Positions 15,087-23,068 of a stretch of DNA of 64,000 nt are shown piece by piece. Within the stretch, counting starts at the first letter, position 1. Each line of letters begins with the position of its first letter. The stretch is from NCBI GenBank assembly GCA_964400875.1, contig CAYNWK010000008.1, forward strand, positions 1-64,000. The letters run 5' to 3'. A program made the position numbers and the translations under genes. Source of the DNA: CAYNWK01 sp964400875 (GTDB lineage: Bacteria > Chloroflexota > Anaerolineae > Anaerolineales > UBA4823). The notes under the pieces were generated by a model, which was given only the letters and a program-made list of their open reading frames with translations, was not told the origin of the DNA and did no database searches.

Positions 15087-17540
15087 TCAGGGAGTTAGAG
15101 ACCAGGACAGATCCCAGGGGCCGGGTACGTAAACTGAAAGCGCATCGAAGGTGAAGCTGTACTCGCCGGGTAACAGGTCGAGACCCGCTCCGGTGGTCAT
15201 GTCCGTGAAGAGGTAAATTGCAAGGCGGTCGTCCTCGGTTTGAGCCAGGCCGGCCCAACCGGTCTGGGGTAAGCCGTACGGCGTCTCGGATTGAGGGGGG
15301 TCGATTAGCTCTTGCACGGAGCCGTCCGGACGGGAGACCTGGCTGAAATGCACCTGGCTGAGGTGCCAGCCGTCTATCGCGGCCTCCTGGGGCGGACTGG
15401 AGAGCACCAGCTGGTAGAGCGGGTCGCTGGCGCTGCCCAGGCGGTGGATCTGAGCCTGGTCGAAATGCAGGGCGTAACCGCCGAGCTTAAGATTCAGGTC
15501 GATGCCCCACGGTTCGGTCACCCAGCGCGTGGCAGTCTGCGGCGCGCCGGGCAGACTCTGCAGTCGATCGGGGATGGCGTATGCCTCCTCGTGGAAGGAG
15601 AGCCCGGCGGGGATGGCAATCCGCATAACCCCTTCGGCGGGCGAAAACAGCGCGACCCCGGGGACGTGCAGGTTCAAACTCTCCGTGAGCGGTCCGGGCG
15701 GCGCGAAGACTATCCAGCCGGGCCCCCCTCCGCCCGGTTCTGCTGTCGGGGACCAATGGACATCCTGGGGTTGGCCCAGCCGGCGGGCCCACTGATCCTC
15801 CAGGTAGAGGTCCGGTTCTTGATCCGGGTAGAGATAGAAGGGAAACGGTTCGTTGCGAGGATCCTTGGAGAGGACACCCTGCAGGATCACTCCCTCCGGC
15901 AGGCCGGGCGCGCTGACGTGCATGGCGCTGATCCGGTCGCTGAACACCGCTTCATCGACTTGCAAGTTAACTCGGTTGTGAATCGCCTGAGCGTTCACGG
16001 GGCTCACCCGGCGCAACGACCCTGCAGAGCCACGCGCATTGGGCAGCCTCCAGCGCAGCTCCCAGGGGCCGAACAGGGAGATCTGCAGGCGGGGGACCGA
16101 GATGGCGATCTCGCCGTGTGGTTTGGAAATAAAAGTCAGTTCAACGTGCAGCTCGCCGGTCTGCGGATCACCCTGGGAGCCTGTGCCGCGTAAATCGGGA
16201 TGTCCCACCTCGATATCGGCGAAGTTGATCTGCACGTCTTGAGGCCCTTCAACCTGCAAGTTAAGCAGCAGCTGGTAGGCCTCTCCGGATTCGGTGATAT
16301 CAGCAGCGTCCGGCGCGGCGATCAAACGGGCCTCCTGGAAATGCAGGCTATAATCGCCTGATTCGAGCCGGCGATCCAGCTGCCAGGTCTGGCCCACCAG
16401 CGGATCCTCTCCTAGGTTGATGGTGAAACCTTGATCGAAGGGCACTGAAAAACCTAGCGATTCGACGGTGAAGATGCCTTCCTGGGCCGCCAATGAGAGG
16501 GGCGCGAAAGTATCGGTATAGATCTGCGAACGCAGGTCAGGTGTTGGAGACGGCTGTCCAACTCCGTTCTCCTCCTGCACTACGATGGCTTGCTCGACGG
16601 CGACGCCGGCGCCGGAGGCGCTGGGGAAGTAATAAGAATGACCGAGGTCGTCGCGCAGATTGGTGCTCGGTGTGTTCTCCCAGAACCAGTCAGGGTTCTC
16701 CCAGCTGTACTCCACCAGTAAGCCGGTCTCGGTTGGGCCCTGCGCTACCTGCAGAAAGCGTACGCTGACGCCCTTTAAACTGACCGGGTCGAGCGTGGGC
16801 GTGTAAGGCTGGGGGTAGAGATCCCCTGTAGGTTCGCCCGAGGCAGGCCGCAGCTGCAAGGGCACCCGCCAGTTTTGGGCGGCTGCCTCGGGCCTGGCAT
16901 AAGGCAAGTGATTGAGGGAGAGGGTAAGCTCGCTGATCCCTTCCGGGAGGGCGGGGAATTCGATCTCGCCGGTACGTGAGTCGGAATTCAGCTCCCACCC
17001 CGTCGCCTGCAAACGCGCATCGTCCGGCAGCAGCAGATAGGCTTCAAGTTCGAATTCAACATCCTCTAACTCGAACCAGGACAAGAAATCTTCCTGAGTT
17101 AAGCCTTGCAACGAGTAGCGGAGGCGGGTGCGGCCCGGTTCGGCCAACAGCTCGTCGATCTGCAAGCGCACCCCATCCTGGGAGACGGCAGCCGGCGCGG
17201 CCAGCACGCGCGCGTGTTCTAGATCCACAAAGCCCATGCCGGGCACGTAGCCGAGCAGGCGCTGGGCGCTCGCCAGCACCCGGCGCGGCCCGATGGCGAG
17301 CAACGCCAGGATGGCGAGCAGGAGCAAGCCCAGGGATACCAGCTGCCAGGCTGGAACCCACCGCAGCTTGGCGAAGGCCTCTCGTATCCGTTGGGGTAAC
17401 GGCGCGGCGTTGGGTCGCCGGGCATGCAGTTCTCGCTCCAGCTGGGCGACGAACGCCGGCGAGGGGGCCGGATCGGCGAAATAAGCCCGCAGAGCAGCTT
17501 CGAGTTCCGGGGATACCTGGGAAAATTCGCGTTCGTTCAT
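15087..17540 (-). CDS. Very large membrane-anchored anti-sigma-type protein
   Basis: An 817-residue protein with a cytoplasmic helical N-terminus (1-60), one membrane span (about 65-85, LVSLGLLLLAILALLAIG) and about 730 residues of beta-rich extracytoplasmic sequence. It carries repeated segments of the type LNLQVEGPQDVQINFADIEV and GDYSLHFQEARL. Its ATG overlaps the sigma factor stop (ATGA at 17537-17540). That position and topology make it a likely anti-sigma factor or signal sensor for the ECF sigma; the N-terminal part resembles DUF4179-type anti-sigma proteins. No zinc-binding HxxxCxxC motif is visible. Confidence 0.65.
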   Translation of the reverse strand: MNEREFSQVSPELEAALRAYFADPAPSPAFVAQLERELHARRPNAAPLPQRIREAFAKLRWVPAWQLVSLGLLLLAILALLAIGPRRVLASAQRLLGYVPGMGFVDLEHARVLAAPAAVSQDGVRLQIDELLAEPGRTRLRYSLQGLTQEDFLSWFELEDVEFELEAYLLLPDDARLQATGWELNSDSRTGEIEFPALPEGISELTLSLNHLPYARPEAAAQNWRVPLQLRPASGEPTGDLYPQPYTPTLDPVSLKGVSVRFLQVAQGPTETGLLVEYSWENPDWFWENTPSTNLRDDLGHSYYFPSASGAGVAVEQAIVVQEENGVGQPSPTPDLRSQIYTDTFAPLSLAAQEGIFTVESLGFSVPFDQGFTINLGEDPLVGQTWQLDRRLESGDYSLHFQEARLIAAPDAADITESGEAYQLLLNLQVEGPQDVQINFADIEVGHPDLRGTGSQGDPQTGELHVELTFISKPHGEIAISVPRLQISLFGPWELRWRLPNARGSAGSLRRVSPVNAQAIHNRVNLQVDEAVFSDRISAMHVSAPGLPEGVILQGVLSKDPRNEPFPFYLYPDQEPDLYLEDQWARRLGQPQDVHWSPTAEPGGGGPGWIVFAPPGPLTESLNLHVPGVALFSPAEGVMRIAIPAGLSFHEEAYAIPDRLQSLPGAPQTATRWVTEPWGIDLNLKLGGYALHFDQAQIHRLGSASDPLYQLVLSSPPQEAAIDGWHLSQVHFSQVSRPDGSVQELIDPPQSETPYGLPQTGWAGLAQTEDDRLAIYLFTDMTTGAGLDLLPGEYSFTFDALSVYVPGPWDLSWSLTP

Positions 17541-18109
17541 GATTTGTACTCGTCCCAGTCATTTTCGAGCTGGCGCAGCAGGCGGTGGACAGCCATCTTG
17601 ACCGCGCCTTCGCTGCTTCCCAGCACATGAGCGATCTGTCGATAGGTCAGCCCGGCGGAGAAGCGCAAGTTGAGCAGCTCGCGCTGTTCCTCGTTCAATC
17701 CGGCTAACAGCCCGCCCAATTGAGCCAGGCGTTCATCCCGGACGAGGCCGTCGAGAGGGTCATCCTCCTGGCCGAGGTCGGGGTAGACCTCCTCGAGGGC
17801 AACCCGCGGGTCCTGGCGACGGTAGTGGGCGATGACTTTGCGCCGGGCAATGGTGAACAGCCAGGCGGGAAAGTCGCCTTGTTCACGATAGCGGTCCAGG
17901 CTTTCCAGCACCGCAGTGAACACCTGGGAGGTCAGGTCTTCAGCCTCTTGGTAGCTGCTGACACGATGGTACAGGTAGCGGTAAACCGGCGTAACGTAGC
18001 GGCGGTAGAGCGCGGCAAAGGCTTTTGGGTCGCGGCGGGCGGCGGCGACCAGATCGGCGTCGCTGGCTTGCTGCGTGAGTTCGGGTAGAGAGGTCAGGGC
18101 GCTTTGCAT
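17537..18109 (-). CDS. ECF RNA polymerase sigma factor
   Basis: The 190-residue protein has sigma region 2 at about 30-95, including YLYHRVSSYQEAEDLTSQVF and FPAWLFTIARRKVIAHYRRQ. Region 4 lies at about 130-182 with the helix-turn-helix GLTYRQIAHVLGSSEGAVKM. It recruits RNA polymerase to a small regulon. The overlapping downstream gene is its probable regulator. No obvious autoregulated -35 AAC motif was identified upstream. Confidence 0.92.
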   Translation of the reverse strand: MQSALTSLPELTQQASDADLVAAARRDPKAFAALYRRYVTPVYRYLYHRVSSYQEAEDLTSQVFTAVLESLDRYREQGDFPAWLFTIARRKVIAHYRRQDPRVALEEVYPDLGQEDDPLDGLVRDERLAQLGGLLAGLNEEQRELLNLRFSAGLTYRQIAHVLGSSEGAVKMAVHRLLRQLENDWDEYKS

Positions 18110-18214
18110 GCTTGCTCCGCGATATGGGTTCTACATTGTATATCGCGAAATTGAGAAAATGGTAACAAAAATGAGCGCCGAGTGCTCAGGGCGCACGGCG
18201 CACGAATGGGTAGA

Positions 18215-18253
18215 GCGGGTGTTTGGGCGGCCTTCGCCCGCCCAAACACCCGC
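18215..18253. repeat. GC-rich inverted repeat (hairpin family)
   Basis: Perfect 15-base arms (GCGGGTGTTTGGGCG at 18215-18229 and its complement at 18239-18253). It lies between a minus-strand gene end at 18263 and the sigma factor start, so may end the upstream transcript. Similar hairpins recur at 32935, 39323 and 59032. Confidence 0.7.
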
Positions 18254-18262
18254 ATTTCTCTT

Positions 18263-18628
18263 TTATCTTGCGGTAAATACCAGTTTGTATAAAAACTTGT
18301 CGTAGCGATCGTAGCGGAAACGCGGTCTGGAGGGTGCGGGCGATGATGGCGAGGGCGGCTCCTCGCTGCGCCAGTTGCGGGCCAGCTGAACCCAGACCAG
18401 GGCGATGAAGGCCAACCCGGCGGCGGTGGGGATGGTCAGCGGATGCCGAGGCAGGATCGCCAGCCCGAGGAAAGTAAGCGCCGCGTGGGCCACCGCCAGG
18501 TCTGCCGGGACGGGCACCTCGGGCCGTCTAGGTGTCCCGGCGCGCAGCCGCGCGAGCAGCCATTGGAAACGATTGGCCGGTTTGAGCTGCTCCTCAGCTT
18601 TTGTTCCTATGTTCAGGTCGTCGAGCAT
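18263..18628 (-). CDS. Small two-span membrane protein, unknown
   Basis: A 121-residue protein with a basic N-terminal part, two closely spaced hydrophobic segments (about 43-60 and 66-84) and a Pro/Ser/Arg-rich C-terminal tail. No family is recognised. It is transcribed alone, upstream of the sigma factor, and divergent from the aconitase X genes. Confidence 0.6.
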   Translation of the reverse strand: MLDDLNIGTKAEEQLKPANRFQWLLARLRAGTPRRPEVPVPADLAVAHAALTFLGLAILPRHPLTIPTAAGLAFIALVWVQLARNWRSEEPPSPSSPAPSRPRFRYDRYDKFLYKLVFTAR

Positions 18629-18805
18629 ATGCCTCTCTCTCTATATTCCTTAATTTGATTGTAGCACAAATGTTCTGTAGCTGATATTAGGGATTTCCCT
18701 ATCTTGCCGAGAAGCGAAGGTCTCTTTAGCCCGAAGTCCCTGGAGCAGGATGATAAAATGGGCAACAGCCGTTTGAAAAATAGATCCCCCGGACGGGAGA
18801 CAACG

Positions 18806-20098
18806 ATGACTGATTTACCGGCAGACAAGGAAAGCCGGCTGGAACTGAGCGCATACGACCAGGCTGTGCTGGAGGGGGAACACGGCCCGGCAGCGCAGCT
18901 GGCGATGTCCATCGTGACGCGCATGGCGCGGGTTTTCGACGCCCCGGCGTTGATGGACATCAGCGGGGCGCATATCGACAGCACGATCTACATCGGTGAA
19001 GCCGGGCTGGAATTCGCCGAGCGGCTGGCGGGTCTGGGGGCGCAGGTGGTGGTGCCCACCACGTTGAACGTGAGCGGGGTGGACGAGCGCGGCTGGCAGG
19101 ATTGGGCCGTGCCGCGGGATTGGGCGGAGAAAGCCCGCCGCCAGATGGTCGCTTACCAGGGCATGGGGTGCGCACCCACCTGGACCTGCGCGCCCTACCA
19201 AACCGAGCTGCGCCCGGCCTTCGGGCAGCAGGTCGCCTGGGGTGAATCCAACGCCATCGTCTTCGCCAACTCGGTGCTGGGGGCGCGCACCGAGCGCTAC
19301 CCCGACCTGCTCGATATCTGCTGCGCCATCACCGGCAGGGTGCCAGCTCGCGGGCTGCACCTCACCGAGAACCGCGCCGGCGGAATCTTGATGCGGCTGG
19401 TGGATGTGCCGGTAGAAGTCCAGAGAGAGGACAGCTTCTACCCGGTTTTAGGTCACCTGATGGGCAAGATCGCCCAGGACAAGGTGCCGGTGGTAGACGG
19501 GCTGTCGGTGGAACCGGCGGAAGACCAGCTCAAAGCTTTGGGCGCAGCGGCAGCTTCCTCCGGCACGGTGGCGCTCTTCCACCTCGTCGGGATGACGCCG
19601 GAAGCGCCCACCCTGGAAGCTGCTTTCCAGGGTCGCCCGCCGCAGCGCGAGCTGGCGGTGGACATGGACCGTTTACGGGAGGCTCGGCGCGAGCTGACCA
19701 CAGCTGCTGGTCAGGACCTGGACATGGTCGTCCTGGGCAGCCCGCATTTTTCCCTGGCGGAGTTCAAACAACTGGCTCCCTTGCTGGCGGGACGGCGCGC
19801 CCATCCGGGGGTGAAATTCCTGGTCACCACCAGCCGGGCGATGGCCCACCTGGCGGAACGGGCCGGCTATCTGCAGGCTTTGAAGGATTTCGGCGGGCAG
19901 GTCACGGTGGATACCTGCATCCTGGCCTCGCCAATGCTGCCCGAGCAGGTCAGGCTGCTGATGACCAACTCGGCCAAGTATGCCTACTACGCGCCGGGAT
20001 TGCTGAACACGGAAGTGACTTTTGGGGGATTGGAAGACTGCGTGCGCTCTGCGGTCGCCGGACAGGTGCTGCGAGAGGAGGGGAGATGGGCCGGCTGA
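18806..20098 (+). CDS. Aconitase X catalytic (large) subunit
   Basis: A 430-residue DUF521/AcnX catalytic protein. Visible features are GLEFAERLAGLGAQVVVPTTLNV, a SGVDERGW segment, CAPTWTCAPYQTELRP with two cysteines, WGESNAIVFANSVLGARTERYPD, and a C-terminal VTVDTCILASPM cysteine. These would hold the Fe-S cluster or iron. Known AcnX enzymes are cis-3-hydroxy-L-proline dehydratases in bacteria and phosphomevalonate dehydratases in archaea; either role is a guess here. The ATG at 18806 is chosen over an upstream ATG because the first 34 codons are not protein-like for this family. It overlaps the small subunit gene by 13 bases. Confidence 0.9.
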   Translation: MTDLPADKESRLELSAYDQAVLEGEHGPAAQLAMSIVTRMARVFDAPALMDISGAHIDSTIYIGEAGLEFAERLAGLGAQVVVPTTLNVSGVDERGWQDWAVPRDWAEKARRQMVAYQGMGCAPTWTCAPYQTELRPAFGQQVAWGESNAIVFANSVLGARTERYPDLLDICCAITGRVPARGLHLTENRAGGILMRLVDVPVEVQREDSFYPVLGHLMGKIAQDKVPVVDGLSVEPAEDQLKALGAAAASSGTVALFHLVGMTPEAPTLEAAFQGRPPQRELAVDMDRLREARRELTTAAGQDLDMVVLGSPHFSLAEFKQLAPLLAGRRAHPGVKFLVTTSRAMAHLAERAGYLQALKDFGGQVTVDTCILASPMLPEQVRLLMTNSAKYAYYAPGLLNTEVTFGGLEDCVRSAVAGQVLREEGRWAG

Positions 20099-20508
20099 TG
20101 CGCGGGAAGGTGGTCATCCCCGGGCAGGCGCAGGGCCGGGCGCTGGTCAGCAGCGAGCCGCTTTCCTTCTGGGGCGGCTACGACCACGCCAGCGGCGAGA
20201 TCATCGACCGGCGGCATCCGCTCTCCGGGGAGATCAGTGCGGGGAGGATCCTGGCTGTGCCCTTCACGCGCGGCTCGTCCACCACCACTGCCGTGCTGCT
20301 CGAAGCGGTCAAGGCCGGCACCGCGCCGGCGGCCATCCTGACCACCGGCGTGGATGCCTTCTTCGCGCTGGCTTCGATCGTCGCCGACGAACTGTACGGC
20401 GATCCTTTTCCCCTGGTCGTCTTAGACAGAGTTGATTTCGCTGCCCTGCGCAGCGGGGAATGGCTCAGCGTAGAACCGGACGGGACGGTTTCAAGGGCAG
20501 GGCCCTAA
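20086..20508 (+). CDS. Aconitase X swivel (small) subunit
   Basis: A 140-residue DUF126 protein, the swivelling domain that closes the AcnX active site. It has RGKVVIPGQAQGRALVS at the start and the family motif FTRGSSTTTAVLLE. In many organisms large and small parts are fused; here they are separate and overlapping. The start could be ATG 20086, close behind an AGGAGG site, or ATG 20098, which overlaps the large-subunit stop as TGATG. Its 3' end overlaps the convergent DUF5666 gene by 18 bases. Confidence 0.9.
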   Translation: MGRLMRGKVVIPGQAQGRALVSSEPLSFWGGYDHASGEIIDRRHPLSGEISAGRILAVPFTRGSSTTTAVLLEAVKAGTAPAAILTTGVDAFFALASIVADELYGDPFPLVVLDRVDFAALRSGEWLSVEPDGTVSRAGP

Positions 20509-21969
20509 CGTATCTCCGTGGTTGCGCAGGTGGGCCTGGACCGCCGGTTCGCCTACCGTGATCGTATGGGCGTTGTCCGGGTTCCCGGGGGGCCGGTGGC
20601 AGATGGTCACTTTCCCGGTTGCGTCTCCGGTATCATCCTCATCTTCATCGCCGGGCGGTTCGCCGATGCCGTCGTCCAGGTCGTGCAGGACGACGATCTT
20701 GACGACCTGCAAGGAACCGTCTTCCTCGAAGCACAGGGTGATTAACAGCACGCTGCCAGAGTTGATCTCGCCTTCAATCTCGACGTCATCGTCGATCAGG
20801 AGGGCTGGCCAGTTCAGCAAGACGATCTCGCCATCCTCAACGCTCAGGACTACGTCGCTGATGATCAGGCAGCCACCAGTGAGGGATCCTTCCAGGGATT
20901 GGATGCGGGTAGCCCGCCAGCTGCCGTTCGGAAGCAGGAGCACCTCCACGCGAACCAGATCGCCTACTTCAATGCCGGCCTCGATTGTGGTTGCTTCGTC
21001 CACCAGCAGGGGCACTCCATTAACAATCCATGGCTCGGTGCTCTCCACCAGCCCGAATAAGACTGCCTTGAGTGTTAGATCCCCCTCGATCTCCTCGTCT
21101 TTTTCGATAACCTGCGCCAGCCAGGCGCCGTCCGATTGAATTTCGCCCGTTACTTCGACCAGGTCGCCCACCTGGACGCCTGCATCGATGCGGGTGTCCT
21201 CGTTGACCTCCAGGTCAACGCCGGCGATCACCCAAGGGGAGATGTTTTCGACCACCCCACTGAAGTCGAAGGTCGGGGTATCTACGTCCGTAGCTCGTAT
21301 TGCCAGGGCTAACCAGGTGCCGTCGGCCAGGACGACGCCTTCAACGGTAACTGCTGAACCGACCTCGGGCGCTCCCTCGATTTCTGTGGCCGCGATCACG
21401 GTCAGCAGGCGACTCGATACGGTCCAGGTGTCCTCTTCGATCGCATCTACCGTGCCGTCAAACTCGAAGGGGTTGACCAGCTCCGTCTCTTGAGCGGGGG
21501 TCACTTTCTCGGCGATCAACTGGCCCTCATCCAGGCTGCCGGTGACCTGTACGTAATCCCCCGGTGCAGCAGACCCGTCGAGCGTGGTCCCCTGGGCCAG
21601 GAGAATCTGCCTGCCGTCCAGTTCCAGCGATGAGCTGTCCAGGGAATCCAGACGACCGGATAGAGCAAACCCCGTTTCGGCTGCGCCGCGGCTCACCAGG
21701 ATCATGTCCACCTGGCGAACTTGCGGCTCTACAGCAAGAGTGTCTGGCGCCTTTGCAGGGGTCTCGGTCTCAGGCTTTTTATCCTGGCGAGCGCTCTCCA
21801 GCGCTGCCCCAACAGCCGTCGATTCCGTAGCCAGTTCCGTGTGTTGCGAGGCCCGATTACCGATCAGCCAGGTCGCGCCGGCAATCCCGGCGGCGACGAA
21901 AACGCATAAGAACACGATCAGGATTGCCGGGACCAACCATTTCAATATCGACGTATCTCTTTGTCGCAT
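20491..21969 (-). CDS. Membrane-anchored DUF5666-repeat surface protein
   Basis: The 492-residue protein has an N-terminal membrane anchor (about 10-33). It is followed by a run of roughly five DUF5666-like beta repeats, each with a GDLV.V.G or GD.VQVTG core and an LA.AI or LIAEKV ending. The C-terminus holds a conserved extracellular tail including KVTICHRPPGNPDNAHTI and AVQAHLRNHGDTLG. DUF5666 repeats are OB-like beta units of unknown function in secreted proteins. An acidic linker (GDEDEDDTGD) separates repeats and tail. The start at 21969 is favoured by a GGAGG site; an upstream ATG nine codons earlier lacks one. Confidence 0.78.
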   Translation of the reverse strand: MRQRDTSILKWLVPAILIVFLCVFVAAGIAGATWLIGNRASQHTELATESTAVGAALESARQDKKPETETPAKAPDTLAVEPQVRQVDMILVSRGAAETGFALSGRLDSLDSSSLELDGRQILLAQGTTLDGSAAPGDYVQVTGSLDEGQLIAEKVTPAQETELVNPFEFDGTVDAIEEDTWTVSSRLLTVIAATEIEGAPEVGSAVTVEGVVLADGTWLALAIRATDVDTPTFDFSGVVENISPWVIAGVDLEVNEDTRIDAGVQVGDLVEVTGEIQSDGAWLAQVIEKDEEIEGDLTLKAVLFGLVESTEPWIVNGVPLLVDEATTIEAGIEVGDLVRVEVLLLPNGSWRATRIQSLEGSLTGGCLIISDVVLSVEDGEIVLLNWPALLIDDDVEIEGEINSGSVLLITLCFEEDGSLQVVKIVVLHDLDDGIGEPPGDEDEDDTGDATGKVTICHRPPGNPDNAHTITVGEPAVQAHLRNHGDTLGPCP

Positions 21970-22058
21970 AGCTGCCTCCACATTATTCACGAGCATAACC
22001 CGCGCCCGGCCCTCTCCCAGGCGGCTTGGGAGTTCACTCGTTAGGACGAACGTATGCG

Positions 22059-22077
22059 CTCGACGTTACACGTCGAG
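22059..22077. repeat. Short perfect hairpin
   Basis: CTCGACGT and its complement separated by TAC, in the 198-base space between the PhnD-like gene end and the DUF5666 gene start. It is followed on the plus strand by AAAA, so it is not a standard terminator for the minus-strand transcript. Nothing else is visible in the interval. Confidence 0.4.
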
Positions 22078-22167
22078 AAAACCCTTAACCGGGATTTAAA
22101 CTCGGGGTTAGTGGATGGAGGATGCTTGAGATCTTGTTCGTTCGCAGGGCAACTCAGGAACGATGGG

Positions 22168-22965
22168 TTACAGCGATACCCTTTCGGCCAGGCGGGCCAT
22201 TTCTCGGATGGGGTCGTAATCGGCGTCGGTTACCGCGACGAACCGGGCGACCTGGGCGCGGGCGAGCAGATCGCTGGCGCGCGGATCCCGGTGCATACTC
22301 AGCAGAGCCTCGCGGAGAGCCGTGCGCAGGCCCGTATCCACATCCACGCGCACCACCCAGGGAGGGATCGGGCTGGGTCCCCAGGTGGCGACCGTGCGGA
22401 TGGATCTGGCAATGCGCGGGTCCTCGGCGATGGCCAGCTCGAGCACGGTGCTATCAATGGCTGAGGCGTCCACGCGGCGCGCCAGGATCAGATCCAGCGC
22501 GGTCAGGTGCGCGCCGGCGGCGATGACTTCACCAAAGAATTCACCGTTTTCCCCCATTTTGGCAAGCTGGTAACAGGTCAGGTTGTAACCCGAGTGGGAA
22601 TTGGGCTCGTTGTAAGCCCAGGAAGCCCCGCGCAGGTCGAGGAAAGATCGGAAGGGGCTGTCGCGGTGCACGGTCACGTCCGAGAAGTACACCGGGTGAT
22701 TTTGATATCGAGGGGCGCGCATCACCGGCGCAGCGAGCAGCTCGATTTGCGGTTGGAGCCGGGCTACCTTGCGCACGTAAGGCAGCCCGCAGATCCAGCC
22801 GGCCTGCACTTCACCGGCGTCGAGCATGCGCTCGCGGTCCGACCAGGGAGGATCGCTGACGAAATCGATCGGCAAACCTAGCCGTTCCGATAAATACTCG
22901 GCGACGGTCCGGGGGAAGAAATCGGCGTTGGGGGATTGGATAGAGGTGATTTTAAGGGTTTCCAT
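22168..22965 (-). CDS. PhnD-like periplasmic-binding-fold protein without signal peptide
   Basis: A 265-residue protein of the phosphate/phosphonate-binding (PhnD, Phosphonate-bd) family. It has LGLPIDFVSDPPWSDRERML, then GWICGLPYVR in the ligand hinge, WAYNEPNSHSGYN and ALDLILARRVDASAIDS. Relatives deliver phosphonates, phosphite or other small anions to ABC transporters, but this one has neither a signal peptide nor lipobox nor transporter genes beside it. A cytoplasmic ligand sensor is possible. It is divergent from the STAND ATPase gene with about 100 bases between them. Confidence 0.8.
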   Translation of the reverse strand: METLKITSIQSPNADFFPRTVAEYLSERLGLPIDFVSDPPWSDRERMLDAGEVQAGWICGLPYVRKVARLQPQIELLAAPVMRAPRYQNHPVYFSDVTVHRDSPFRSFLDLRGASWAYNEPNSHSGYNLTCYQLAKMGENGEFFGEVIAAGAHLTALDLILARRVDASAIDSTVLELAIAEDPRIARSIRTVATWGPSPIPPWVVRVDVDTGLRTALREALLSMHRDPRASDLLARAQVARFVAVTDADYDPIREMARLAERVSL

Positions 22966-23068
22966 TACGGAAAAACGGGTCCGGGTTGCGTTGATAGGGA
23001 TAGCAGAGCATTTCTCTGCCAGTGTGGATTATCGTAGATCGCTCCTGGAGAGCGAAAGGACCCCAATC

